The notes under the pieces: generated by a model
Databases searched by the model: none
What the model saw: the letters and a program-made list of their open reading frames with translations, nothing else
What the model was told of the DNA's origin: nothing
Translations under genes and position numbers: made by a program
Origin: Spirochaetia bacterium
Lineage (GTDB): Bacteria; Spirochaetota; Spirochaetia; Treponematales; Rectinemataceae
Direction of reading: 5' to 3'
DNA: 64,000 nt
NCBI GenBank assembly: GCA_029975555.1
Contig: JARKOY010000109.1
Coordinates: 1-64,000 of the forward strand
Shown: positions 42,955-51,837 of the stretch, in pieces
Layout: every line of letters begins with the position of its first letter
Numbering within the stretch: position 1 is the first letter of the stretch

Positions 42955-44586
42955 GTGCGAATACTGTGGCGGGCTCTCGGGCGCCGTGCTCCGCCGATCT
43001 GTCTGGCCGCCTTCGGGCTCTGGGTTGGCCTCGCCTGCGGGGGATGCGGGGCGTTCCAGCTCGGTTTCGCAGGAATCTTTGGCGCCTTTGCGGTGAGCTG
43101 GACGGCGCTGCGGGAGCCGTGGAAGTGCGGGCGCTTGCTCCTCTGCGCCCTCTGTGTGGGTGCTGCGCTCAGTGCAGGCGTGCTTCGATTTCAGGGCCAG
43201 GAAGGGACGCTTGCAGGCGCGCTGCTGTCTCTAGAGTTGTCCGGATCAGGCGAAGGCTCGGTATCGGGCGAGGGAGTATCGAAGAGCAGAATACCCGCGC
43301 GGTGTCTCATGCCCAAAGCCGTCGAAGGCAGGCTCGACATCGATTCTCAGACGACGGCCAGGAAGAATCGCAGGATTGAACTCAAGGTACAGGCGCTGGA
43401 GTTTGTTGGCCCGAATGCATGGGTTCGCTGCGAGTGGAAAAGGGCTGTGTTTCGTCTGTCTCTGCTCTCGGGCGCAGGGCCGAGGCTCTCCGCCGGGACG
43501 GAGATCAGGGCAGAGTCGCTGCGTTCCCCGGTCCGCGGCGGGGATTTTTTCTGGGTCGACGCGCGTGGCATCCGGCAACTGCGGGAAGCGAGACCTTTTG
43601 CCCAGCTACGGGCGCTGTTCGCAGGGCATTTTGCCCGGGGCATATCGATGGCTGCGGGCAAGGCCGGTCCCCTCGCTCAGGCCTTGCTGCTCGGCGTCAA
43701 GGATGAGCTCGACACCGAATTCAAAGAGCTTTTTCAGAATGCGGGCTGTGCGCACTTGCTCGCACTTTCCGGCCAACACCTCTCGATCATCTGCGCCCTG
43801 GTGATGCTCGTGGGACGCCGCATCGCGCGCAGGGAGAAGTGGACGCGTCGGGCATCGCTCGCCTTCGCGTGGCTCTTCGTGTGGTTGGCTGGTCCTGGGC
43901 CTTCTCTCCTGAGGGCCGTGTGGATGCTTACGGTCTCAGAAGCCGCCAAGGTGCTCGATAGGCCGCAGTCGTCTTTGGCCGTGCTCTCGCATGCCTCCGT
44001 GCTGCTTTCACTGTGTGCGCCGTCTTCGATCAATGCTCTGTCGAGTGTGTATTCGTTCAGCGCCATGGCGGGGCTCATACTGTTTTCGTCTCGATTCTCC
44101 GATATGCTGAGGCCCTATCTGCCCACTTCGATCGCGCAGGCGCTCTCCGCATCGCTTGCGGCCGTCTGCGGAACCGCGATGGTCTCTGTGCTCAGCTTCG
44201 GAAGCTTTATTCCAGCGGGTATTCTTGCAGCGACTGCGGCGGGGCCTGCCATGCTCGCGTTTATGTGGACTGCGCTGGCAGGAGGGCTCCTCGCAGGCTT
44301 TGTACCCATGATCGCGGCTATTACGGCGCCAGTGCTCGAGCTTCTGCAAGGCATTCTCACCTCGATGCTTGCATTTGGCGCCTCTTTGCCAGCGATACAG
44401 CTGGGAACAAGTGTGGTGCGTCGCATCCTCGCCTGTGCACTCATTGCGTCGCTCGTGGCCCTCATGTATGCTGTTCCCCGGCTGCGGTGGCGAAAGGCGC
44501 GCCGCACAATGGAGTGCCTGAGGGCCCGCAATCCGCGCCTTCGGGCGAGGGGCGGGTGTCTACTGTTCGAACTGCAGGAAGAGTGA
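42955..44586 (+). CDS. ComEC/Rec2-family membrane protein lacking the nuclease domain
   Basis: 543 residues. The N-terminal part has membrane helices and an OB-like DUF4131 domain (~100-200). The middle is the Competence domain with the signature LLLGVKDELDTEFKELFQNAGCAHLLALSGQHLSII (~250-285), followed by about eight hydrophobic helices. The chain ends soon after the last helices, so the usual C-terminal metallo-beta-lactamase domain is absent. It may form the DNA-uptake channel. The start is put at GTG 42955 with GGAG 8 nt upstream; a TTG at 42886 gives a longer form without a ribosome site. Confidence 0.87.
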   Translation: MRILWRALGRRAPPICLAAFGLWVGLACGGCGAFQLGFAGIFGAFAVSWTALREPWKCGRLLLCALCVGAALSAGVLRFQGQEGTLAGALLSLELSGSGEGSVSGEGVSKSRIPARCLMPKAVEGRLDIDSQTTARKNRRIELKVQALEFVGPNAWVRCEWKRAVFRLSLLSGAGPRLSAGTEIRAESLRSPVRGGDFFWVDARGIRQLREARPFAQLRALFAGHFARGISMAAGKAGPLAQALLLGVKDELDTEFKELFQNAGCAHLLALSGQHLSIICALVMLVGRRIARREKWTRRASLAFAWLFVWLAGPGPSLLRAVWMLTVSEAAKVLDRPQSSLAVLSHASVLLSLCAPSSINALSSVYSFSAMAGLILFSSRFSDMLRPYLPTSIAQALSASLAAVCGTAMVSVLSFGSFIPAGILAATAAGPAMLAFMWTALAGGLLAGFVPMIAAITAPVLELLQGILTSMLAFGASLPAIQLGTSVVRRILACALIASLVALMYAVPRLRWRKARRTMECLRARNPRLRARGGCLLFELQEE

Positions 44587-44613
44587 ATTTTTGAAGAGAG
44601 GTGCCTTGTTCCT

Positions 44614-45516
44614 ATGGAGAACGGTGTGTTGAATTACGATTCTCCCGCGGCCATCCGTGCGTTCCTCGAGCGCAACGGACTTGCGACGAATCGGCGCTTC
44701 GGCCAGAATTTTCTCGTCGACCGACAGGTGCGCGAACGGATCATCGAGGCCCTCGGCGTGGAGGCGGGCATGCGCGTGTGGGAAATCGGGCCGGGCCTCG
44801 GCGCCATGACCGAACTCATTCTGGAAAGGGGAGCGATCCTCACCGCCTTCGAGATCGATTACGGCTTTGTGCGGCTCCTCAAAGAACTTTTTGCCGGCCG
44901 TGACAATGTTTCGATCGTGCAGGGCGACATGCTCAAGACGTGGCGCGCCCAGGCCGTGCGCCCCGAGCGCATTTTCGGAAACCTCCCCTACAATGCCGCC
45001 TTCGACATCATCGCGGACCTCATCGTGCGAGGCTGCGTTCCACCTCGCATGGTGTTTACGCTGCAACGAGAGGCTGCATCTCGCATGACCGCCCGGCCGG
45101 GCAGCAAGGATTATTCCGCGTTCACCGCCTTCTGCGCTTCCGTGTGCGACGCGCGCATCCTCTTCGATGTCGGGTCGAGCGCCTTCTGGCCCCAGCCGCG
45201 GGTGACGAGTACCGTGGTCCAGCTTGTGCCAAAAGGTGAGCCCGTGCCCCTCGACCAGCGCAGGCAGTTTTTCGATTTTGTGCGGGCAGCCTTTTCCTCT
45301 CGGCGCAAGACGATGCGCAATGCGCTGCATCTCTGGGCCCGCACGGCCTTCGCCTCTCTGAAAGAAGACGAATTCGAGGACCTTTTGCAGGAAAGCCTGA
45401 AGCACATCGGTTTCGGCGCCGATGTCCGCGCAGAGGAGCTCGGGCCCGAGGAGCTGTTGGCACTGTACCGCACATTGATGCGTGCCTGGCGCCCCGACGA
45501 GCCTTGTCCTCCGTAG
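44614..45516 (+). CDS. rsmA: 16S rRNA (adenine1518-N6/adenine1519-N6)-dimethyltransferase
   Basis: KsgA/RsmA, 300 residues. Features are RRFGQNFLVDRQV near the N terminus, motif I VWEIGPGLGAMT, acidic ILTAFEIDYG, IVQGDMLKTW, and catalytic motif IV NLPYNAAFDII. The C-terminal helical domain has RRKTMRNAL. It dimethylates two adenines at the 3' end of 16S rRNA. It begins 27 bp after comEC on the same strand. Confidence 0.95.
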   Translation: MENGVLNYDSPAAIRAFLERNGLATNRRFGQNFLVDRQVRERIIEALGVEAGMRVWEIGPGLGAMTELILERGAILTAFEIDYGFVRLLKELFAGRDNVSIVQGDMLKTWRAQAVRPERIFGNLPYNAAFDIIADLIVRGCVPPRMVFTLQREAASRMTARPGSKDYSAFTAFCASVCDARILFDVGSSAFWPQPRVTSTVVQLVPKGEPVPLDQRRQFFDFVRAAFSSRRKTMRNALHLWARTAFASLKEDEFEDLLQESLKHIGFGADVRAEELGPEELLALYRTLMRAWRPDEPCPP

Positions 45517-45564
45517 AGCACACGCCGCGTTCGGTCCTGCCCAGAGGGCCATCGGAGGGACTTC

Positions 45565-45593
45565 TTGCTGAAGAACGACTCTTCCTTTATCAT
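45565..45593 (+). promoter_or_regulatory. Promoter of the bactofilin gene, close to its start codon
   Basis: TTGCTG (45565-45570) and TATCAT (45588-45593) with a 17-bp spacer; the -10 ends 9 nt before ATG at 45603. Confidence 0.5.
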
Positions 45594-45602
45594 ATTGTCT
45601 CA

Positions 45603-45956
45603 ATGGAAGAAGAAGTTAAGCTGAGCGTCGTCGACGAGGAGGAGGTCGACACGGTGCTCGGCTCAGAGATCGAATTCGAGGGCGACATCGAATCTTCGAA
45701 ATCACTCATGATTAAGGGAAAGGTCAGCGGAACCATCCGCTGCGCCGCCGAACTCTATATCACCGAACAGGCCGAGGTCCACTCCAACATCCACGCCGCC
45801 ACCGTAGTGATCCGTGGCAAGGTGTATGGCGACATTTCCGCCGATTCTCTCATTGCGGTCCTCGACTGGGGGCACGTCGAGGGGAGCCTCTCCGCGCCGG
45901 ACATCTATCTTTCGCCGGACTGTTTTTTCAAAGGGACGACGGTTCTCACATCATGA
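45603..45956 (+). CDS. Bactofilin family protein
   Basis: A ~117-residue bactofilin: a short acidic N-terminal tail followed by the repetitive beta-helix core with period near 17 residues (FEGDIESSKSLMIKGKVSGTI...AEVHSNIHAATVVIRGKVYGDI...GHVEGSLSAPDIYL). Such proteins polymerise into membrane-linked filaments that place cell-wall or polarity factors. The ATG at 45603 is not preceded by a ribosome site; upstream frame sequence within the intergenic region does not look like protein. It overlaps the next gene by 4 bp (ATGA). Confidence 0.9.
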   Translation: MEEEVKLSVVDEEEVDTVLGSEIEFEGDIESSKSLMIKGKVSGTIRCAAELYITEQAEVHSNIHAATVVIRGKVYGDISADSLIAVLDWGHVEGSLSAPDIYLSPDCFFKGTTVLTS

Positions 45957-46633
45957 AGCAGAGATCATCGGAAGTGGCCAGAATTGCGGTGTTGGGCGCG
46001 TTGCTGTGGTGCCTGGCCGTATTGGGAGTATCGGCCCAGACTGCGGTTGCGGCGATCAACGTTCCTACCGGCATGATGGGCTCGGACATCCTGCGCATGA
46101 GCCAGGAAGGAAGGCACAGCGAAGTTGCCCTGATTGCCCCCGAAATACTCAAAAAAAACCCCCAAGACATCGATGCGTACATAGGCTATGCATGGAGCCT
46201 CAACGCGCTCAAGGAGTACCAGAGGGCCAGAGATGTCGCGCAGGCAGGGTATGCGAAATTCAAAGACCCCAGACTCGCCCAGGCGCTCGGCGAGGCCCTC
46301 TATTATCTCGGCGAAAACGAAGCCGCCCTCGCCAACCTTCAGGAATATCTGGCGAAGCTTCCGGAAGGCAGTAAGGCGGCCGTCACATTCTACCTCTGCG
46401 GCGAACTCTTCGTGCGGATGGGAAAGTTCAACCATGCGGACATCGCCTTCAGCACGGCGCTGCAGTATACCCCCAGCAATGCCCGGTGGTGGGCTCGCCT
46501 CGGGTGGGTGAGGGAAAAAATCGCGCGGTATCTTCCCGCGCTCAAGGCATACGAGCAGGCCGTCACCCTCAACCCCAATCTCCAGGATGCGCTCAGCGGA
46601 AAAACGCGCATGCTCGCCAAGATTCAAGACTGA
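45953..46633 (+). CDS. TPR-repeat periplasmic protein
   Basis: 226 residues with an N-terminal signal-like hydrophobic segment (VLGALLWCLAVLGVSAQ) and about four to five TPR-like helical pairs (YIGYAWSLNALKEYQRARDVAQAGY; ALGEALYYLGENEAALANLQEYL; CGELFVRMGKFNHADIAFSTAL; RLGWVREKIARYLPALKAYEQAVTLNP). It is translationally coupled to the bactofilin gene and may link bactofilin filaments to envelope proteins; this is an inference. Confidence 0.8.
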   Translation: MKQRSSEVARIAVLGALLWCLAVLGVSAQTAVAAINVPTGMMGSDILRMSQEGRHSEVALIAPEILKKNPQDIDAYIGYAWSLNALKEYQRARDVAQAGYAKFKDPRLAQALGEALYYLGENEAALANLQEYLAKLPEGSKAAVTFYLCGELFVRMGKFNHADIAFSTALQYTPSNARWWARLGWVREKIARYLPALKAYEQAVTLNPNLQDALSGKTRMLAKIQD

Positions 46634-46652
46634 TGCAGGAGCTCTTCCTCGT

Positions 46653-48008
46653 ATGATTCGACTGCGCGTCGCCTTTCAGACCCTTGGCTGCAAACTCAAC
46701 CAGCTCGAGACCGAATCCGTGGCGGACACATTCCTCGATGCGGGGGCGGAGATCGTCCCCTTCCACGTTCCTGCCGACCTCTATGTGGTGAACACCTGCA
46801 CCGTCACTTCCAAGGCCGAACAGAAGGCGCGGCACGACATTCGGGCGGCGCTCGCCAGAGTGCCCCACGCGGTCGTCGTGGCGACGGGCTGCTATGCGCA
46901 GATGGAACCTGCCGCCCTCGCCTCCCTCGGATCGAGGGTCGTCGTGATATCCGGAGACCTGAAGGCGAGCATCCTCTCGCTTGCCCGGTGGCTGTCGGAC
47001 AACTGGCAGGGTCACGGGGACCTGTACCACGCCGTGCTCGAATGGCAGGCGACGCTTCGCGGCGATGCGGCCTCGCTGGATCGATTCGCCTTTCACCCTG
47101 AGCATTTCGCGATGCATTCCAGACCGGCCCTCAAAGTCCAAGACGGCTGCAACAATCGCTGTTCCTACTGTCGGGTCTGCCTCGCCCGCGGTCCTTCGGT
47201 TTCTCTTTCGGCACAGGAAGTGCTTGCGCGCGTGCGCAGACTCGAAGAGGCCGGCAAGGCCGAGGTCGTGCTCACGGGCGTCAACCTGGCGCAGTACCGC
47301 AGCGAAGGCTTCGATTTCCCAGGACTCCTCTCGTTTTTGGCCGAGGAGACGAATTCCATCAAATTTCGGATTTCCAGTTATGAGCCCGAGCGCGTCGACG
47401 ACGCCTTTCTCGCGGCTTTTGCCAACCCGCGCGTGAGGCCGCACCTGCACCTCTCGGTGCAGTCGGGCTGTACGGACACCCTGCGCCGCATGGCTCGTCC
47501 CTATGGCGCCGAAGAGGTGCGCCGCGCCGTGCAGGCGCTCCGCGCGGTCCGCGAAGACCCCTTCCTTGCGGCCGACATCATCGCGGGTTTTCCCGGAGAG
47601 ACCGACGCCGAGTTCGAGACTTCCTTCAGCCTGTTGTCCGAACTCGAGTTCGCCTGGATTCACGCCTTTCCCTTCAGCCCGAGGCCCGGCACGCGCGCCG
47701 CGACCATGCGGCCCCACGTCCCCGAGCGCGTCGCCCGCCTCCGCGTCGATCGTCTCCTTGCGCTGGCCGCCTGCGGCAAGGCCGCCTACATCGGTCGCTG
47801 GCTCGGCCGCGAGGTCGAGATGGTCGTCGAACACGAAACTGCAGGCTTGCAGAGAATTATTGGTACTACCGAGAATTACCTCAAGGCTAAACTCGTCGGC
47901 GACGAGCATGGCGATCTTTCCCCAGGCAGGGCGGCCAGAATCGTGCTCCAGGGTGCTTCGAAGAGCGGGTACGCCGACATTACGGCGTGCCGGGCCGCAT
48001 CGGCATAA
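46653..48008 (+). CDS. mtaB: tRNA t6A37 methylthiotransferase MtaB
   Basis: A radical-SAM methylthiotransferase (451 residues) that turns t6A37 into ms2t6A37. The N-terminal UPF0004 domain has the three Cys of the second Fe-S cluster in LGCKLN (Cys13), NTCTVT (Cys49) and TGCYAQ (Cys80). The radical-SAM CxxxCxxC is at Cys166, Cys170 and Cys173. A TRAM-like C-terminal region follows. The CKLNQ form is typical for MtaB rather than MiaB or RimO. The ATG at 46653 has AGGAG 11 nt away. It acts after the threonylcarbamoyl pathway, to which Sua5 in this window contributes. Confidence 0.92.
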   Translation: MIRLRVAFQTLGCKLNQLETESVADTFLDAGAEIVPFHVPADLYVVNTCTVTSKAEQKARHDIRAALARVPHAVVVATGCYAQMEPAALASLGSRVVVISGDLKASILSLARWLSDNWQGHGDLYHAVLEWQATLRGDAASLDRFAFHPEHFAMHSRPALKVQDGCNNRCSYCRVCLARGPSVSLSAQEVLARVRRLEEAGKAEVVLTGVNLAQYRSEGFDFPGLLSFLAEETNSIKFRISSYEPERVDDAFLAAFANPRVRPHLHLSVQSGCTDTLRRMARPYGAEEVRRAVQALRAVREDPFLAADIIAGFPGETDAEFETSFSLLSELEFAWIHAFPFSPRPGTRAATMRPHVPERVARLRVDRLLALAACGKAAYIGRWLGREVEMVVEHETAGLQRIIGTTENYLKAKLVGDEHGDLSPGRAARIVLQGASKSGYADITACRAASA

Positions 48009-48042
48009 ACGCGCCACACGCCGAATAATCCCGATTTTTCCT

Positions 48043-48070
48043 TGATTTTTGCCGAAACTGCACTACAATC
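48043..48070 (+). promoter_or_regulatory. Promoter of the lipoprotein-UPF0164 operon
   Basis: TTGATT (48043-48048) and TACAAT (48065-48070) with a 16-bp spacer, with a ~45-nt leader and a strong AGGAGG site. Confidence 0.65.
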
Positions 48071-48123
48071 ATTACTGTACAATAATTTTTTGCGATACAA
48101 AAAGGTATTCTAGGAGGGTTGGT

Positions 48124-48951
48124 ATGGGAAGAAGAAATGCCGCATGCGCGGCACTGTTGGCAGTGGTCATATTGCTCTTTACCGGCTGCGACGCGCTGAT
48201 CGGTAATGTCTTCAAACAGGCGAACCTCGGGCAACCGAGCCCCGAGAAGCTCAGGGCGGCGGATGCCGCCACGCTCCTTGCGCAGTCGGGCATCACTTCC
48301 GGTTCCGTGTCGGACACCTTCATCCAGACTATTCTCAGCGATGATGCCACAAAGACCGCCGTGCTTGCGACGCTGCAGACCACCGTCACCAACGGCACGC
48401 CGAGCGAAGCGCAGGCCGCTCAGTCGCTCATTTTGGAGATCAGGCTCGCCGACATTGGGGCTGACCAGGTCATGAACAACCTCAACAGCGTGATAGGACA
48501 ACTTGCGAGCCTCAGCAACGACGATGGCGAAGAGGTGGAACCCGCCGACATCATCGATGCGCTCCTTCCTGCAAGCCTTGCCGACAACACGGAGAATCTG
48601 GCCAAGTTCATCGATGATATGAAGGCGCTGGCAGCAGATGTCGACACGCTCGCGGCGAAGATACAAGCCAACGGGGGTGTCGTGGCCGAAGGCCTCGATA
48701 TCGCCACCGTGGCCCAGGCTGCGGCGATCGTGAAGTTCGTCGACATCGTCGAGCCCGCTGCGGGATACAGCACGGGCGAGGCTGTCGCCCAGGCCGTCGC
48801 GGACCTCAAGGCGGACCCCAATGCCGACGTGAGCAAATATTTTTCATCGCAGCCGGACATCGCCTCCCTTGCGAACGACGATACGCTGAAGACGCTCTTT
48901 ACCGCGGCTGGCCTGGGCGATTTGCTCGCCAAGTTGGGCGGCAGCAACTAG
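48124..48951 (+). CDS. Putative lipoprotein of unknown function
   Basis: 275 residues. The signal peptide ends in a lipobox LLFTGCD with Cys near residue 20, so it is probably lipid-anchored. The mature part is Ala/Asp-rich and helical without recognised domain; possible coiled-coil near residues 150-190 (NLAKFIDDMKALAADVDTLAAKIQ). ATG at 48124 has AGGAGG 7 nt upstream. It is the first gene of an operon with the UPF0164 protein that begins 24 bp later, so may help that outer-membrane protein. I do not recognise its family. Confidence 0.7.
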   Translation: MGRRNAACAALLAVVILLFTGCDALIGNVFKQANLGQPSPEKLRAADAATLLAQSGITSGSVSDTFIQTILSDDATKTAVLATLQTTVTNGTPSEAQAAQSLILEIRLADIGADQVMNNLNSVIGQLASLSNDDGEEVEPADIIDALLPASLADNTENLAKFIDDMKALAADVDTLAAKIQANGGVVAEGLDIATVAQAAAIVKFVDIVEPAAGYSTGEAVAQAVADLKADPNADVSKYFSSQPDIASLANDDTLKTLFTAAGLGDLLAKLGGSN

Positions 48952-48975
48952 CAGGATACAAAAAGGAGCACTTGT

Positions 48976-50142
48976 ATGAAACGAAAAGCATTGATAGTCA
49001 TATTGTCGATCGCGGCGCTCGCATCTGCCTCCGCACAGATCAAATTTTCGCAGATCATGCCGAAAGATGCGCGTTCCATGGGCATGGGCGGGACCTTCCG
49101 CGTCTTCAGTCAGGGGTACTCGAGCTTCTTCGGAAACCCGGCAGGATTCGCGGGGTCGACCAGCTCTCTCACGATCGCCGATGTCAGCGCCTGGGCATAT
49201 CTGGCCCCTACGTCTGAGAATCTGGGGCGAGTACAGAAGATAATCAGCAAGACCGCGTCCGATGCGGATATCACCAACTGGGCGGGCGACTGGATCGTCA
49301 AGAACCACGGCCTAGGTGCCGGCGCCTCGGTAGGTGGCGGCTGGGTCGGCAAGAAGGGTATCGCCGTGGGCGTGACCTTAGTAACCGACGAAGTGGCGTA
49401 CGGCGATTCCCTCCTGGGATCGAAACTGGTCAGCGCCACCCAGGCGAACGCCGTCATCGGCCTTGCGTATCCCATCAATCTCGGGCCGGTGTGGTTCAGA
49501 GTCGGCGCCGACGGCCGCGTGTTCTACCGAGTTCAGTCGGATCCGACGACGGGCTGGCCCTTCAGCACAATCCTCAACGATTACCTGAACGGCAGTATCT
49601 CTTACTCTTCTATTAAATTCCTCGGGGGCTACGGTTTTGCGGCCGATGCGGGCCTCGTGTTCGGCATCGGGCCTGTCATGCTCGGGTTTACTGCCCGCGA
49701 TTTCGGCCTGGAATTTAAGGTCGGCTCTTTTACGGCGCAGGATATCATCGACAAAAACATCGGCGCCCTGCCGCTCTCCGGCACGACGGCTGCCGCCCTC
49801 ACGCCGAGCTACACCGCAGGGCTTGGCCTGCGGCTCTTTGAGAACACGAAGTTCGAGCCGAGCGTGTACGCGGAGGTGGACGATCCCATCGCGCTTTTCA
49901 GCAGCAGCGATATTTTTACGGACCTCCTCAAGTCTCTGCACGCGGGCGCGCAGCTCCGCATCTTGAATTTCCTCAACATCCGCGGGGGCCTGAACAAGGG
50001 CTGGTACAGCGTCGGGGCCGGTTTTGACCTCTCGTTCCTGGAGATCGACGCTGCCTTCTTCACCGAAGAGCTGGGGGCTTATCCTGGGGATAAAGGAAGA
50101 AGCGGGATGTCTGTCCAGGCCGCAATCCGTTTCGGCAGATAA
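48976..50142 (+). CDS. UPF0164 family protein (FadL/PorV-like outer-membrane beta-barrel)
   Basis: 388 residues with signal peptide (MKRKALIVILSIAALASASAQ). The mature start IKFSQIMPKDARSMGMGGTFRVFSQGY with FFGNPAGFAG is the signature of the Treponema UPF0164 family and resembles FadL/PorV N termini. The rest alternates short hydrophobic strands and ends with a barrel-type terminal strand ending VQAAIRFGR. T. pallidum relatives are considered FadL-like fatty-acid channels; this role is by family only. A strong terminator follows at 50186-50219. Confidence 0.85.
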   Translation: MKRKALIVILSIAALASASAQIKFSQIMPKDARSMGMGGTFRVFSQGYSSFFGNPAGFAGSTSSLTIADVSAWAYLAPTSENLGRVQKIISKTASDADITNWAGDWIVKNHGLGAGASVGGGWVGKKGIAVGVTLVTDEVAYGDSLLGSKLVSATQANAVIGLAYPINLGPVWFRVGADGRVFYRVQSDPTTGWPFSTILNDYLNGSISYSSIKFLGGYGFAADAGLVFGIGPVMLGFTARDFGLEFKVGSFTAQDIIDKNIGALPLSGTTAAALTPSYTAGLGLRLFENTKFEPSVYAEVDDPIALFSSSDIFTDLLKSLHAGAQLRILNFLNIRGGLNKGWYSVGAGFDLSFLEIDAAFFTEELGAYPGDKGRSGMSVQAAIRFGR

Positions 50143-50185
50143 GGTGCACGGTGCCCTGCTCCGGTGGGGCGCAGGTTGTCCTAAT

Positions 50186-50219
50186 GCCGCCGACGCCTAC
50201 GACGCCGGCGGCTTTTTTT
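50186..50219 (+). terminator. Rho-independent terminator of the UPF0164 operon
   Basis: Arms GCCGCCG (50186-50192) and CGGCGGC (50206-50212) with a 13-nt loop are followed by seven T. Confidence 0.88.
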
Positions 50220-50307
50220 CGCACATTGGGGTAAAGGCCGTGAGGCATTGTTTCCGATTATATATTGTACATATTCTATGAACGCACATTTGAGACGGAG
50301 GTCATCG

Positions 50308-51462
50308 TTGAGCATGCGCCACGGGCGGCTGGCGACCGTTGCCGTCTTCGTCGCCCTCTGTTCGTTTTCGCTCTTTGCTCAACCCAGCCTGTCGAACCTT
50401 TTTCCGAAAGACGCGCGCTCGATGGGGATGGGCGGCTCGTCCTTAGTGTTTGCGGAGGGCTACGGCGCGCTGTGGGGAAATCCGGCGGGGCTCGCCGACA
50501 AAAAATCGCTCACGCTCGTAGATTCATCCACGTGGATGTACATAAAGCCGACACCCCTCAACATCAAAAACATGCTCGCCGTGTTGAACAGAGAGAAGAG
50601 CCACGACGAAACCGCTTCGATCCTCGACGAGCTCATCGCCGAGAACGGCTTTGGGGGCGGAGAATGCCTCGGCTTCGGGTGGACAGGGGACGGCATGGGG
50701 CTCGGGCTGACCTCGATCACAGATGCGGTGGTCAGCGGAAGCGGGCTGTCGAATTCTGCGCTAGCAATACAAAGCCAGGTAAACGCGGTCTTTGGAATGG
50801 CGTGGCCGATCCGCTTCGGGCCTTTCGAACTCGACGTGGGTGCGAGCGTGCGGGGCTATTACCGCATGGAGACATCGTCCGGTGGGTGGGCCTTCAGTCC
50901 TTTCGCCGAAGCTGTCATGACAGGCTCCGACATCTACAGTCTCATCTATCCGAACAAGGTGATGGGAGGCTTCGGCCTGTCCCTCGACGCAGGTGCGACG
51001 CTGTCCCTTGGGCCGCTCGGGCTTGGATGTATGGTGCGAGATATTGCCGACAGGTTCGCGATGAAAGAATCGACGATACAAGAGATCGCAGATTCCTATA
51101 TGGTCCCCTCGGGCGGGAGCGACTATTATTCCGTTTCGCCGGTCTACACGGCAGGGCTATCGCTCAGCCTGAACAAAGATGCCCCGCTGTCAGCTTCGTT
51201 CTTTGCGGAGGCGGATGACCCTGTGTCGCTGTTTTCCCACATGGAGTCGGCGCTCTACAAGCTGCACATGGGTGCCGAGGTCACATTGCTCCGCTTCCTC
51301 GCCATGCGCGTCGGCTACAATCAGGGCTATGTATCGTTTGGCGCGGGATTGAAGCTGTGGTTTTTAGACGTGAATGCCGCCATGTTCACCGAGCCTGTCG
51401 GCGTCGGAGATCAGACAGTGGGACGCACGGGCATCGTGGTACAGGCTGCGATCAGGTTCTGA
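50308..51462 (+). CDS. UPF0164 family protein, second copy
   Basis: ~384 residues, a divergent paralogue of the preceding gene. It has the same N-terminal signature (FPKDARSMGMGGSSLVFAEGYGALWGNPAGLA) and the same C-terminal VVQAAIRF. The TTG at 50308 has GGAGG 6 nt upstream and gives a signal peptide (LATVAVFVALCSFSLFA). ATG at 50278 is a possible earlier start. It lies after the terminator of the first copy, so it is separately transcribed. Confidence 0.83.
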   Translation: MSMRHGRLATVAVFVALCSFSLFAQPSLSNLFPKDARSMGMGGSSLVFAEGYGALWGNPAGLADKKSLTLVDSSTWMYIKPTPLNIKNMLAVLNREKSHDETASILDELIAENGFGGGECLGFGWTGDGMGLGLTSITDAVVSGSGLSNSALAIQSQVNAVFGMAWPIRFGPFELDVGASVRGYYRMETSSGGWAFSPFAEAVMTGSDIYSLIYPNKVMGGFGLSLDAGATLSLGPLGLGCMVRDIADRFAMKESTIQEIADSYMVPSGGSDYYSVSPVYTAGLSLSLNKDAPLSASFFAEADDPVSLFSHMESALYKLHMGAEVTLLRFLAMRVGYNQGYVSFGAGLKLWFLDVNAAMFTEPVGVGDQTVGRTGIVVQAAIRF

Positions 51463-51495
51463 GTTGGGCCAGGCGCTCGGCAGCGTATGGATTCC

Positions 51496-51524
51496 TTGAC
51501 ATTTCCTGCCATTTCCGCTAGTGT
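51496..51524 (+). promoter_or_regulatory. Promoter of tRNA-Lys
   Basis: TTGACA (51496-51501) and TAGTGT (51519-51524) with a 17-bp spacer, 21 bp before the tRNA. Confidence 0.5.
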
Positions 51525-51545
51525 TACAACCCGCGACAAACGCGT

Positions 51546-51618
51546 GGGCCGCTAGCTCAGTAGGCAGAGCAACGCCCTTTTAAGGCGTGGGTCCCCAGTT
51601 CGATCCTGGGGCGGCTCA
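51546..51618 (+). tRNA. tRNA-Lys (anticodon TTT)
   Basis: 73 nt cloverleaf with acceptor GGGCCGC/GCGGCTC (one G-T pair), anticodon arm ACGCC-CTTTTAA-GGCGT and a standard T arm. CCA is not encoded. The interval 51619-51837 up to malQ holds nothing recognisable. Confidence 0.95.
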
Positions 51619-51837
51619 AAAAGCAAAACATTGTATTTTAATCAAACAGCTCTCTTCTGCGTGGTGGCTGTTTCGCCTGTTCCTGGCAACTGACAATTTA
51701 TTGACGATGCATATCCTTGCGGGGCATGTGCGATGGGGAGTGCTTTTGTCCCGCAATAAAGCGCTGGCCGCCGTCCACAAAGAGATTGTTGATCGACACA
51801 GGCGCCAGCACCCGCTGAATAGTAACGATTACCGCTT

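Noticed and set aside
46593-48017. A 474-codon minus-strand frame opposite mtaB
   Set aside because: mtaB has all Cys clusters in the plus frame; the antisense frame has no recognisable domain.
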